From Temnopleurus reevesii (Eukaryota > Echinodermata > Echinoidea > Temnopleuroida > Temnopleuridae): a stretch of 38,056 bases of DNA. How positions within the stretch are numbered: the stretch's first letter is position 1; every line of letters starts with the position of its first letter. The notes under the pieces were generated by a model. It was not told the origin of the DNA, ran no database searches, and saw only the letters and a program-made list of their open reading frames with translations. Both the position numbers and the translations under genes were made by a program. The stretch covers positions 30,703 to 68,758 of the forward strand of contig BQKZ01000094.1 in NCBI GenBank assembly GCA_036244855.1, given 5' to 3'. This document shows positions 20,550 to 31,354 of the stretch, piece by piece.

Positions 20550-21020
20550 AACGTTGTTTGGTTGACGATATTATGATCTTGGCGTCATTGGGTTGACCAC
20601 ATGACATTCTTATCTTCATTATGTTGACGGCATGACGTTCTTAGCATCATGTTGATGGCATGACGTTATTAGCGCCATTCGGTTGACGGCATGACGTTCT
20701 TAGCTCCATTGGGTTGACGCATTGACGTTTCTAGCGTCATTTGGTTGACCATATGACGTTTTGACGTGTTTAGCGTCATTGGGGTGACATCATGGCGTTC
20801 TGAGCGTCATTGGATTGACGCCATGACGTTCTTAGCGTCATTTGAATGACGCCATGACGTTCTTAGCGTCATTGGGATAACGCCATGGCGTTCTTAGCGT
20901 CATTGGGTTGACGCTATGGCGTTCTTAGCGTCATTGGGTTGGCGGCATGGCGTTCTTAGCGTCATTGGGTTGACGGCACGACGTTCTTCCCGTCATTAGG
21001 TTGACGATATGACGTTATAC
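20550..21020. repeat. 31-bp minisatellite rich in TGACG/CGTCA
   Basis: The consensus unit is about 31 bp: ttgacggcatgacgttctta followed by gcgtcattggg. Around fourteen to fifteen copies can be followed. Copies from about 20815 to 20985 are the most uniform, differing mainly at the base pair after ttgac and in atgacg versus atggcg. Copies towards both edges carry indels (for example near 20655 and 20760). Each unit holds two or three TGACG-type half-sites: TTGACG, ATGACGTT and, on the other strand, AATGACGC from gcgtcatt. TGACG is the half-site of the CREB/ATF bZIP element. No protein is encoded across it with conserved frame. Confidence 0.93.
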
Positions 21021-21450
21021 TGTTTCTATTTTGATAATTTGACATGTATACTGTCACCGTTGTGGCGTCAACTCTATGCTATTCAAAACATTGTTCAAAC
21101 GATTGACGATATCACGTTCCTGGCGGCATTTGGATGACGCTACGATGTGCTGCCATCTCTGGTTTGGCAATTTTACATGTGTACCGCCACTGCTGCCACA
21201 GCGCTATAACGTTCAAACACTTTTTGGTTGACGATACGTTTTTCCTAACTTTATTGAGCTGACGGCATGGCGTAGAATATAGAAGATTACTGCGCATCTG
21301 ATGTGCGCACTCATTTTCTACCCTCCACAAGCCTCCTTCCTTCAATATCGAAAACAGGCTAATATGAAGCTCAAGACGTTGTATGGTTGACGAGCTGGTG
21401 TTCCTAGTGCAACTGGATTGATGGTATGCCGTTATGTCTTCAACATTTGC
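21021..21450. repeat. Degenerate right flank of the TGACG minisatellite
   Basis: Sparse ttgacg, tgacgat and ggttgacga strings (near 21001, 21100, 21228, 21260 and 21386) continue at irregular distances, then stop near 21450. Confidence 0.6.
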
Positions 21451-23966
21451 GTTACGAACATCACATTATAAAACCAGTACAGATTAGGGCCTGATCTTTA
21501 TTGGTTTCATCATGTGGCATTGTCTGATTATATGTCTGTTGTTCACATCTCTACGGCTGTCCTCTGCATGCCTTGTTTGGTAAATTTTCACAAAGATTCG
21601 TCTTTAAACATTAAGAAATAGTCACGAAACTCAATAATCCATAGCAATGCAGTCTTTGGAAAAAAAAGTATTATATATGCTCTGCATAAAGATGTCTAAA
21701 CATGGACTTCTAATTTCATAAGGTGTCAAAGGTTATCAAAACAGCTTATGTACTCATGGTAATATTTAAAGCAATCAAATCAGAGCGATGCATCTCACAA
21801 AGTACAAAGCTTCGGAATTTTACGAATTTCTTTTTACTTGAACTTCGTCCTCGTTCTGCGTCCATTACTTTGAATTAGATATACCGGTATCTTTGGATAA
21901 TAATTTTCAATTAATTGTTTGACTGTCTATTAGAGTTGGAATTATTCCTATAATGTTCTTCTTTTGTTTACTTGAAGTCATTAAGTTTATAAGTTAGTCA
22001 ATTTAATTTTACGCATATCGATTGTATTTGTTGTCTGGGTTGACGCGGTTGATACATGTAAAAAAACAACGTAGCTAAAGAAACAGTTCTAATATGTAAT
22101 TTAGATGTATTTTAGAACACTGTGTCAGAAGAAATTTCATTCATCGAATTAGAAATGCCTATAATAATTTTTAAGAATAACCAAAATGCTTATCCCAAAT
22201 ATTGTATGTGATGTTTAATGTGGAGTATTAATAACTTTTCATATACATAAATCTCATTGCCCAAAAATGGTGTTTCAATCCATCTGACGTTTAACGTTAT
22301 TCTTTGAACTTTCTTGGAAGTTCACTTAGATAGTTGTAAAGTCTTCCAAAATGTTCCTCTGTGTATTATACAAATAAAAAGTTATATGGCAATAGAAATG
22401 TATTTCGTGATGTTATGTAGCGCACGTGAGCTTGGAAATACCCCAGATTAAGCTCTATTATAAATCTATCAGGATTTTCTTGTCATCATGCGGCATAATT
22501 TCAGGCTTTGACACGAGCAGATTTAGCTTGTCTCGTTTTGGCAAATTGTACATGTCAAGAAATGCCGATTTACAGGCTACAAACCTTTCATCTTTGCCAT
22601 CTTAAAAAGAGAAAATTCATACGAAAAAAAAACCAGAATGAAGATATTCGTTCAATCCAACCAGTTCAACTTATCTAAGATGAGAGGGCATGAAAAGGTA
22701 TATCACTTACATCTTATAAGCTGCGGAATCGTTACATATATGGACATCCTTTACCCATTTTTAAGATCTCTTTTAAAGAAGAAGATCTGGTAAAGAAGCA
22801 TAAACTTAAGATGATCGGTAGATTTAAGAAGAAATATGCTTTTATTTTGGATAGCATTATGAATATTCTACACCATGCATTATATTTCGGATTGTTATAT
22901 ATATTTGATGTACTAGAATAATGATTTCTATCTCAATTCATTTTCTATCCAAACATATGCATTCAAATACACCCACACGTACTCACCCACATAATACACG
23001 CACACCTTACACATGCATATTTGTGTGTAGTTTGGGTTTTTACCCCCCCCCCCCCCCGTTCATCAAATCATCAGAGCAAAGAAATAATTAATTCACAATA
23101 TCATTAAATCTTCATGTAATAATAAAAGACAAATGGTTTCATACAGAGGAAAAACCTGGCATAAATATTAAAACCGATGTTCATATAAAAACAGAATGTT
23201 CAAGTAAGTTCAAGTTTATTTTCCACAAATAGTATAATACATGTACAGAAACGAAACAAAACGATACAATGTAAAATAAAAGATATAAAGCAATACAAAG
23301 ATATTTATTATAAGTATATATAGAAAAAAATAAAAAGGTATTCGACATCATATTTTTCTTCTTTTTGAACAAAACTGTTCATTTTCTTTAAAAAAATCAA
23401 GTGATAAGTGGAGGGAGCCCATATAAAAGCATTGCTCGTTTTTATAGGCCCCTAGTTATATAGTAAACAAACAAAAAAATTAATGAAAGCAAAGAGATGA
23501 AAGAGTGTCTCTTTGATAAAAGTAAGGAACGTAAGCTGGAAGATGAATAATGATGGGCAGTAAGGAGATGGATTAGCAGAGTAGAGTACAGAACAATTAT
23601 ATTTCTCAAGCGAATTTTATTTCTTGTTCACGTAAAACATATATGGGTTTTAAATGTTTTGTTTCCGATATGTCACGTTTGAACGTCTTTATATGTGTTC
23701 GTTCGTCCGGTGACCCCAGTGACTTTGATTTTGTGTGTTTGATATTTTCAGCAGCCGGAGATAATGACTAATTCCACTTTAAACCTTGTACCAACCTATT
23801 CCTTTCTTAACAACATATTATCATTTCTTTCAGGACAATTAATGGATGGTGGAATATTTAAACTTACATTTATATATTTGGATACGTTTGTGATATCGGT
23901 AGAAAGAATAATAGTGTCAAGAAGATTTATATGAACTCGACCAAAATAGATATAATATTTTGTGGA
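21451..23966. other. AT-rich DNA, no gene seen
   Basis: About 2.5 kb without a supportable gene. Features noted: a cgcacgtgag E-box-containing string near 22422, short CA-rich strings at 22965-23015, and a very AT-rich stretch with a 63-codon minus frame at 23181-23372 that is probably chance. No RNA gene was recognised. Confidence 0.5.
23043..23057. repeat. Homopolymer C run (15)
   Basis: Fifteen C residues in a row, liable to length error in sequencing. Confidence 0.97.
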
Positions 23967-24245
23967 TATTCTTTCTTCGCCGGGTCTGCCCCCGATGCGT
24001 TGGAGGTAAAGGAATGTTGGAATTTCATGTCAAAGCTTCACAGTGTGATTTTTTCGACGTCTTACTGTAAACTCTAACAGATAGAAAATAGGAGAAAGTA
24101 TGTGTATTGATGGACAGGAGAGTCAGATATCTGCTCAGATAAGGAACATTTCAAATAAGTTTTATGAGACCACCGCTCGTTAAGTTGTAGTCTGATGAAG
24201 AAAAGGGAACATTCTTTACATTTACAAGTTTGAATAATCTACCAG
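23967..24245. repeat. Local direct duplication, copy A
   Basis: Shares order and sequence with 24492-24820: atgcgttggaggtaaaggaa against atgcgctggaggtggaggaa, aatttcatgtcaa in both, gtattgatgga in both, gagtcagatatctg in both, and atttacaagttt in both. Copy A has a shorter T-run than copy B and a stop in the corresponding frame, so the open frame of copy B is not conserved here. Confidence 0.82.
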
Positions 24246-24322
24246 CCGTTAGTTTTTTTTTTTTTTGCAAATCATCAGTATTTCTTACCATTAAAACTGA
24301 TAGTTAATATAGGTTAAGTGAG

Positions 24323-24390
24323 AATGATGATAATGATGGTGATGATGATGATGAAGATGATGGTGATGATAATTATGATTATGATGATGA

Positions 24391-24424
<34 letters not shown>

Positions 24425-24440
24425 GTCGATGATGATGGTA
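24323..24440. repeat. (GAT)n and (GGT)n trinucleotide microsatellite
   Basis: An imperfect (GAT) array with GGT, AAT and TAT variants ends in a pure (GAT) run and then a (GGT) run at about 24410-24425. It lies between the two copies of the local duplication. Confidence 0.95.
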
Positions 24441-24491
24441 CTAGCATGTTTATGAACAATGCCAAAATAGCCAAAATAAACTGTTTTTTCT

Positions 24492-24820
24492 GAATTCTAT
24501 CTTCTCCTGTCTGTCCCGAATGCGCTGGAGGTGGAGGAATGTTGAAATTTCATGTCAAGGACTCACAATATGATTTTTTTCGACATCTTCCTTTAAACTC
24601 TAGGATAGCTAGAAAAGAGGAGAATTCAAATGTATTGATGGAGAAGGGTCGGATCGTAGATGTGACAGGCGAGTCAGATATCTGTCTGGATGAAGAACAT
24701 CTCAAAAGAACGTTTTCAGACCACCCCTCACAAGATCCGTGCTTAGGCAGACGTATCACGTATGAAGGAAGGGAGCATTTTTAGGGCATTTACAAGTTTT
24801 AAAAATTGAACAAAGCCTAA
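24492..24820. repeat. Local direct duplication, copy B, with an 81-codon frame
   Basis: The partner of 23967-24245, about 50 bp longer through two insertions (near 24650 and 24720). An ATG frame at 24539-24784 begins MLKFHVKDSQYDFF and ends EGREHF. It is hydrophilic and protein-like in composition, but a one-base difference in a T-run and a stop break the same frame in copy A. A non-coding origin is therefore more likely. I recognise no domain. Confidence 0.75.
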
Positions 24821-25149
24821 ACCATTTACATAGATGTTTGGTTTCATTTTTTGCTGATTGCTTGTGAAGCTGACATAATGATGATAAAATGATCCTAGCG
24901 TAGAAGTAAATTTTGATCGTTAAATTAGTGCTTAGATTTGAAAAAAATAAAATAAAAATGTTACATATACATTATTTTGGGCGGGTCTTGTTTACATGTT
25001 GTTCACGGGCATGACTTTTTTTAATCAAAGCAGTCGCAATGATATAAACAGTTCTGCTTATGAGCTCTTATTCTGAAACAAACGGAATTTGAATAGGGCA
25101 ATCATCAGTATAAGTAGTCATTTTACTTAGTGTTCAACAAGAAACAATT

Positions 25150-25540
25150 ATGATTTACTCTTGCTTTATATACTCTATTAATCCAGGGTCGTTTGCCCAC
25201 GTTGGTAAACCCATATTTTCTTTCCTTTCTTTCTTTTTCGTGAGTCCTTGTGATATCCATGCAGTTCACGTTCTCAGTGACTTTTCAGGTCATTCGGATT
25301 TTGTGGCGTTTGACTCCATTTTTATTGATCAGTTGGATACGATTGCGGCTGATCCCCGTGCATCCATTAGGATTGCGTATCGAAACGGAATACCGCCAAA
25401 GCATTCTTCTTGTATGCATGAAATCCCGCGCAGAAGCTCATGTTTCACTCGGAGCATACGAGAGCTTGAATAAGCGCCCCCGACTCCCGGGCGGACCGCG
25501 GCGACGGATTTGCGATGACAGCTCACTGATTCGAGCATGA
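25150..25540. other. CpG-rich pocket with overlapping frames on both strands
   Basis: From about 25330 to 25540 CpG is frequent (for example cgggcggaccgcggcgacgg near 25489), in sharp contrast to flanking AT-rich DNA. Frames cross it on the plus strand (25150-25473 with an ATG, 107 codons) and the minus strand (25329-25538, 69 codons). None is recognisable. It could be an unmethylated promoter or first exon, or part of an exon of an unrecognised gene. A (T)n/(TTC) pyrimidine tract at 25215-25240 precedes it on the plus strand and could serve as part of an acceptor. Confidence 0.3.
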
Positions 25541-26317
25541 CCGATCACCAACGCTTATTGACTGGCGAAAAAAAGAAAAAAAAATCTTGGCTAAAATGTC
25601 TCTCAAAGAGCAGACGAAAGTTAGGAAATAGCAAAGAGCTTTGTTGAATTTTCAGACGCGCCTTCTGTTTACCTTATGGTCGGTCGACTAGTTTTACAAA
25701 CTGAAGAATGAAGGAAATATGGCAGAAATGGGCTTTCTAACTTTACATGCGGAATGTCACGAGTTTGGTATAGCAGTATGTTGGCATAGTTTTGAGATTG
25801 TATCGTGTTCGAAGCGAGTCCATGTTGACTATCTAAACATAGACATGGATATGTTTGCACGACAAGCTGGTTTCCATGGTAACGGAACAGATTAATGGCA
25901 TGTGGCATTGTACCTATCCATTATAAAGCATGGGTTTTATAGTGAATGAAATGTATGTTGGTCTATCATTTTGCCAAGACATTAAACTTCACGAATGAAT
26001 TGAAGTATAGAATAAATGAAATTATTATAAATACGAAGACCAAAGAGTAATATAATTTTAAATACTGCGGTATAGGCTATACGGAGTGTTAAACTCTTAC
26101 TTGCAAGTCGGAAGACGTCGAGATAATGTTCAGATTTTTCCAAAACGTACTCATAACGAATGCCTAACTTGACTGCGTAACGTACCTGTGTTGCGATATC
26201 GTTGGGCATAAGTTATGTACCATGGCTAAATATTGGAATATGTTACTCATAAGATTTCAAATCTTTCTAAAAACCATTATGCATGCACATCCAAATAGTT
26301 ATGAATACGCTATGTAT
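25541..26317. other. AT-rich DNA, no gene seen
   Basis: Minus frames at 25669-25908 and 25982-26209 have no motif that I can name. No repeat array is seen. Confidence 0.45.
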
Positions 26318-26640
26318 ACGTCTAAAATCCACCACACGTCGACGTTTTGAACAAATTTGTATACGTCGGACAAACGCCGCCAAAAACCTCATGGTGTGAT
26401 GCATTTCGTCGTATGAGTAACATACGAGTAACATTTGTGAACGTTTGTTGACGAATACGCTTTGATCCTAATGTGGCATGCCTTGAAAACGGTTCTGTTT
26501 GCAATGTTTGTATTTCAAATCCTTCCTTATACATTACGAGGTTTTCATGTATACAAACCGTTCTTCAATGTGTGCAAAACGTATTCACAACGTATACTAC
26601 ATACGTCAGCGTATATGCCAAAATCATCATACGGCACACA
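26318..26640. other. Stretch enriched in ATACG/CGTAT and ACGT strings
   Basis: Repeated variants of tatacgtc, acgtcgacg, cgtcgtatg, gacgaatacg, aacgtattc and acgtatac occur in both orientations at irregular spacing. This could be an old, decayed palindromic transposon. I could not align clean inverted arms by eye. Confidence 0.3.
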
Positions 26641-26750
26641 CTGGCTAAAATATCCTAGTGTGACAACAATATTATACATTCAATAGTGGTTCATGATTGT
26701 AAAAAAACATTAGAAAATTAATGTATATATGTTTATGTAGTTATTACTTA

Positions 26751-27103
26751 AAGACATTGTCACACATTGCAGTTGCACAATTTAAAAAATTCTCAAACAA
26801 AGCTGTCTGTCCTATCTAAATATATTCAGATAGATGAAAAATCAACAGAGGATCCAAAAATAAAGAAAGTTATTCATGCACTATCAAGATATCTATGTAC
26901 ATTGAATTAAAGCGTAAGGATTACGCATTAAACCCTGTACGAAGCCTAATGAGGCGACGTTTTAGATTTTCGCTTGTTAAAAGCACTAAACGTTGATTTT
27001 AAAGCCTAATATTTTCCCGGTTTAGTTTATATGCACCATCAACCTTTCAGATAACCTCTAGGATCTGGAGGTTGAGAATTGTTTAAATGAAAACAATGTT
27101 AAA
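26751..27103. repeat. Third, partial and diverged copy of the 10-kb/12-kb duplicated segment
   Basis: It matches the left part of copies 1 and 2 in order: agacattgtcacacattg, agctgtctgtcctat, the aaacgttgattttaaagcct block near 26988, then accatcaacctttcag and tctaggatctgg, then gaaaacaatgtta. It is more diverged than copies 1 and 2 are from each other, and it lacks the right part with the guanine-rich block. Being 14 kb away, it shows that the unit is dispersed as well as locally tandem. Confidence 0.78.
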
Positions 27104-27203
27104 CGATGTCTTTAATTGGATGAATATACTCTGGTATTTATTAAAAAAAATAATACTTTAACATCTACCGCGGATATGTTTATCAATGGTCCATCAATGG
27201 TGA

Positions 27204-27310
27204 CCAGGGGCCTGTAACAGAAACCAAGTTTTCAATCAATCGCAATCTTTTGTACATGACGATTGATATCAATCGGATCAATTGCGAATCTTTATGTTAC
27301 GAGGCCCTGG
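27204..27310. mobile_element. 107-bp MITE
   Basis: The left end ccaggggcctgtaacagaaa is matched on the opposite strand by the right end ccagggcctcgtaacataaa. The interior also pairs (caatcgcaatc against gattcgcaattg, and gattgatatcaatc is self-complementary). There is no coding capacity. Confidence 0.75.
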
Positions 27311-27615
27311 AGAAATAAATGTTACAATCCTTAGAAAGATTTATATTTATACTTTTCAACATGCTTATTTATTCATCAGCTCGCTGGGGGAAATGATGAA
27401 TATACAAACTTTGACACCTGATCGACTATCTATTAAGGGATATATTTGTCATTATATTGTTTTTCAAAAATCGTCACATATCTTAAGAATGGGTGAATGG
27501 CTACGGAGGTAGGAGCGTAAAAAACATTCAGCACACCTCCAAAACGTGTGAAATGAAGATAGATTTTATATAGATTCTCTGTAAATTGATATTTTTCACT
27601 GTTAGTGTTACTGAA

Positions 27616-27700
27616 ATTAACGCCATGGGTAGGATTCGAACCTACGACCATCGGGTTGAAAGGCGAGAGTAAAAAAAAAAAACTACACCACACAGTAAAA
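27616..27700 (-). mobile_element. SINE head (tRNA-like), truncated, minus strand
   Basis: On the minus strand, tgtggtgtag (A-box side) is followed by a T12 run at 27671-27682, then actctcgcctttcaacccga and a perfect T-arm, gtaggttcgaatcctac, at 27628-27644. The sequence continues cccatggcgttaatttc, like the start of the body of the SINE at 16165-16462, and then loses similarity. The homopolymer sits where the D-loop should be, so this is a broken tRNA-like head. It is not a functional tRNA. The plus-strand frame over it reads WVGFEPTT, a peptide often produced by tRNA-like sequence. Confidence 0.75.
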
Positions 27701-28428
27701 CCCATTTTTTTTCCTCTCTCACTCCCTTCAATATTCCAAAATGTGCATTGTTGTACCCCTTTTCTCAGCATTTATGCACATCGTATCATCTTGGCTATGA
27801 TAAATATGGCGAGGGTCAAGGCAATGTCAAAATTACGAGGAATGGAAAGGACAGAGACCCTGGCTAATTTCAAAATTAGACATAACACGACGCAGATGAT
27901 TAAGATGATAATAATCGCCATAATAACCATCATAATGGTCAAATTGGGTTAGAGGGAGTTCAGATGATGTTCATGAACCAATCCAGAGGATTATCTGCCA
28001 ACTTGCCATGTAATGTGAAGAATAGTCCAACTATCAAGAAGTAACCTTGTGAAAAATAGGCAAGATGATTATGTCTTTCTTTTCTTCTTGTTCCAGAAGC
28101 GGGCTGTGGTTTATGTTTTTTATGGGAGAAACTTGGAAGTTAATATATTGCTTTCTTCTTTTTGATTGCGGCTTCTCACGTTACGGGATGAACTCAGAGT
28201 CTATTGTCGATTAAAGTACATCTCCTTTTCGACACCTGTGCACCTACGGGCAAACGTTTAGACCATTCCACTGAAAAAAAAAGAACAAAACTCCCATGAA
28301 AATCTTGCATCAAAACGTGTGTCCCTCTTTGAAATATTTCAAGTCGTTCACGATCACGAAGTGGGTATTTTTTTTAAAGAAAGAAATGATAACTATTGAT
28401 CTAGAAGAACCACAATTCTGACACCAAG
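27701..28428. other. AT-rich DNA, no gene seen
   Basis: No supportable gene, RNA or array. The short run ataataatcgccataataac near 27908 is a minor low-complexity string. Confidence 0.5.
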
Positions 28429-28611
28429 GCCATCGCGATACAATGGTTGAAATAGGAGATGATTTATGAAAAGATATTATTGATTTTGGGCGTGGTATGG
28501 TGCCAATTGCTTATGGGGTGGAGGAATGTATCTCATGTATCATTTTGGTAGAAGATTATGCGATACTGGNGCCATCGCGATACAATGGTTGAAATAGGAG
28601 ATGATTTATGA
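28429..28611. repeat. 41-bp exact direct repeat around a 101-bp segment and an ambiguous base
   Basis: The 41 bases at 28429-28469 (starting gccatcgcgatacaatgg) reappear without change at 28571-28611, immediately after the n at 28570. The segment in between (from 28459 to about 28567) is almost identical to 34836-34945. An exact repeat directly at an unresolved base suggests unmerged contig ends or a haplotype join. It need not be a biological duplication. Confidence 0.9.
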
Positions 28612-28784
28612 TGGTGATCAGTGGTATTGAATAGAAGAACAGGAGAGCTCCATTCAATGCATCGGTTAGTGTCGTTTTATTGCGCTCCCCGAAAAGGAGT
28701 CTTTGATGTCTGTTATAGGTTGCCCCTCCTTGTTACCGGGTCGTTCCCACCCCATTTCTTCGGGCCATACACCCCGTATCGCTC

Positions 28785-29055
28785 TGCTTCCCCCTTCTCT
28801 CTTTCCATCTCTCCCTCTCTCCATCCCTCTCTTTCTTTCTTCCCCTGTCCGTCTCTCCATCTCTCTCTCTCTCTTTCATCGTCTCGCCATTTCTCCCTTT
28901 CTCCATCCCCCCCTCTCTCTATCTCTCTCTCTCTCTTCACCTCTCTCTCTCTGTATGTTTCTCTTTCTCTCCGTCTCTCCATCCCTCCCCTCTCTCTCCC
29001 CATCCCCATCTTTTAATTTCTATCTCTCTCTCTTTCCATCTCTCTCCATCTCTCT

Positions 29056-29086
<31 letters not shown>

Positions 29087-29180
29087 ATGTGTTTCTGTCT
29101 CTCTTCTTCTCCCTATCTCTTTCTGTTGATCTGTCTCTCCCACTCTATCCCATCTCTCTCTCTCATTCTCCCTCTCTGAT
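28785..29180. repeat. Long CT-rich pyrimidine tract
   Basis: About 400 bp that are almost all C and T on the plus strand, made of CTCT, CCATCTCT and TCTTTC strings, with two tgt(a/g)t(g/t)tttct interruptions (28951 and 29085). All long frames here, including the longest in the window (28703-29179 and 28621-29016), are Ser/Leu/Pro-rich on plus or Arg/Glu-rich on minus and are artefacts. Mirror-symmetric pyrimidine tracts of this kind can form triplex DNA. Confidence 0.95.
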
Positions 29181-31101
29181 TTAGTTTATGGATGTAATAA
29201 ATCATACACATGTAAGTTTAATTCCCAAGTTCGTACGTCATCTTATCCAGGTTCGCTCAAAAGTTTGTCGGCAAAGCCATCGGCAAAAATAGTATTGCTC
29301 TACATCCAGAAACTTTAGAAAATAAAAGACAAATATTGTTTAATAAAGATTTTGATTGAATTTAAAAATAAAATCATTAGAATTGTATATCAAAGATTGA
29401 AATATCCTAAAGCTAACATTTAATAATAAAAAAAGATTAACTGTGATCAACATAGATATTTCCATATTTATTTATCTTTAAAAGGTTGGCTACATAGTGT
29501 CCACACACAAATATTCGTTGAAACTATCGACATGTTTTTTTCATCTTTTTGTTACTAATCACAGTTCATTTCAACCACCACGAGCAAAAGATCACTGTCT
29601 GTTAGATGAATAAGTTCATCGCGTCATTTTCGTCTGCTGAAAATGTCACAAATAAATTGAATTCAACGAATGACGGAAATGTTTGCAAGTTTTGCATCCA
29701 TAGTGCCAACGTTTCGCAAAGAGTTCTCGAATGGTTACAATGGGACCATATACGGTCCCACAAATAATTGTTTAGTTCCCCTCAACCGACCGGGCATCAG
29801 AAAATGGTCAGACATGAACTTTAAGAAAAATAATTTTCATACACGTTGAAACCATAGAACAACATATAAAATGCACCCTGAGAAGACATTTTCAGATTTC
29901 CCTTGGCTTTTTACTCCCTTGTAAATTTTCAAAGTTTCCTTATTCATATGAAATCGGCCGACCTGCACTGTTTTTTTTTTTAAATGGTATTCGTGTGTGG
30001 GGGAGGGTAAATGAGTGAATTAGAAAAAACGGCTTTGATTTATAAATGACTGACCTTATTTTAGTGACAAATCAAAAAGGGTCAATGCCCTTATCAAAAT
30101 GTTAGTCTATATTGATCATTTTGGCACAATCGTCAAACAAAACCCGATGAAAATATCACGTACTATCATGATTTACTCTTTGCCCATTTTACACGTATGC
30201 AATAGAAAGTAATCAACTGGACCACAGTACCGTGATTTTCCTGAAATATTGTTAAAATTAAGTTTGTTTCTGGCGGTAGAGACGTAAATTGTACTCAATA
30301 GGCCCATTTAAGGAAATAATCGTAATTCTTTAGCCTACACTTCGACACGCAGATGTTGTTGTACTCTTCATCATGTTTATATCGGCTTTCAACTCTATGT
30401 TTTGAGAAGCCCAATATCTGCACGTAATATTCTGACTGACATGAAGCTACTTTTTAATACTTTTTAACACTTTCCTTCGATTGCACTTTCAAACTCGATG
30501 CATTTTTCCGAATTTGGAGATTGGAATTGTTATGTTTAAGGTTTAATGATAAAACTTGATTCGTCTTTTTAATCATCATGGAAGTATGACGAAATTCAGT
30601 AATTTATGTATGCTATTTTATCAGCTCGCCAATAAAAATGAATTATTTGGCTAGTTAGTTTTCCCAATTTTGTTCATCAATGTTAATAAAGAGAATTACC
30701 CACATTTGAAAAAAAAGAGTGTCCAATATATTGACGAATGAATTTCGCTTTTATTTCAAGGATCAAGACAAAATGTGATTAGGTTTGGCTATAATACTCT
30801 AAAAGAATTTCCCAAATGTGTGTAGAGGGAATCTTTTTCCAGTATTAAATTTTACCACACTTGATAGCGAGCAGTTTGCAAAATATATTTGCTTTAGTAA
30901 GGTGGTGCTCAAATTTGAAAATTTATGTAAGGCATGATTTGTATGATTCGTGGTGAAATTTCGACCAACATTATTTGAAACAACAAATACTCATTTTCAT
31001 CCTCAAGTTTGAAGCAAAAACCTCAATTTTTGCATTTTCGATACAACGTCTTTTAATCTACAAGATTGAAAATGTTACTCGCTTTTCCAAAGTAAGATTT
31101 A

Positions 31102-31121
31102 CCCCCCCCCCCAAAAAAAAA
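31102..31121. repeat. C-run joined to an A-run
   Basis: Eleven C residues followed at once by nine A residues. The same arrangement recurs at 34101. Confidence 0.95.
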
Positions 31122-31308
31122 GAGATAGAGAACGTATACGCACTAAATTTTTATATTACAAAGCTCAACTAAATAAATGAAATGACGAAGTACGGGTAAG
31201 AATGAAATATTTTAAGTAATTGAAATAAAGAAAAAAAAATCAACCAAATAAATGTCTTTCTCGTTAACGTATAATATAACAGATAATACAAATAAATTTT
31301 CTTAATCA

Positions 31309-31354
31309 GGTGTGTGGCTCAGATGGTAGATTGCGGTGGGCTCGTGTCTCGGGC
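31309..31354 (+). mobile_element. Possible SINE fragment with an A-box-like string
   Basis: The string tggctcagatggtagattgc fits the internal A box of tRNA-type promoters. It is followed by gtgggctcgtgtctcgggc, but no B box is visible within the expected distance. It is probably a 5' fragment of a tRNA-derived SINE. Confidence 0.35.

Noticed and set aside
20550..21020. CRISPR array.
   Set aside because: The unit repeats back to back with no unique spacers, and the genome context is eukaryotic.
27616..27700. A functional tRNA gene.
   Set aside because: The T-arm is perfect, but a 12-base homopolymer replaces the D-loop region and the acceptor stem does not pair.
27605..27952. 115-codon frame with the peptide WVGFEPTT.
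   Set aside because: The peptide comes from a tRNA-like SINE head read on its opposite strand. The frame also has no ATG at its start.
28703..29179. The longest frames of the window (158, 131 and 98 codons).
   Set aside because: They read a CT/GA pyrimidine tract and give Ser/Leu/Pro or Arg/Glu low-complexity peptides in several frames at once.
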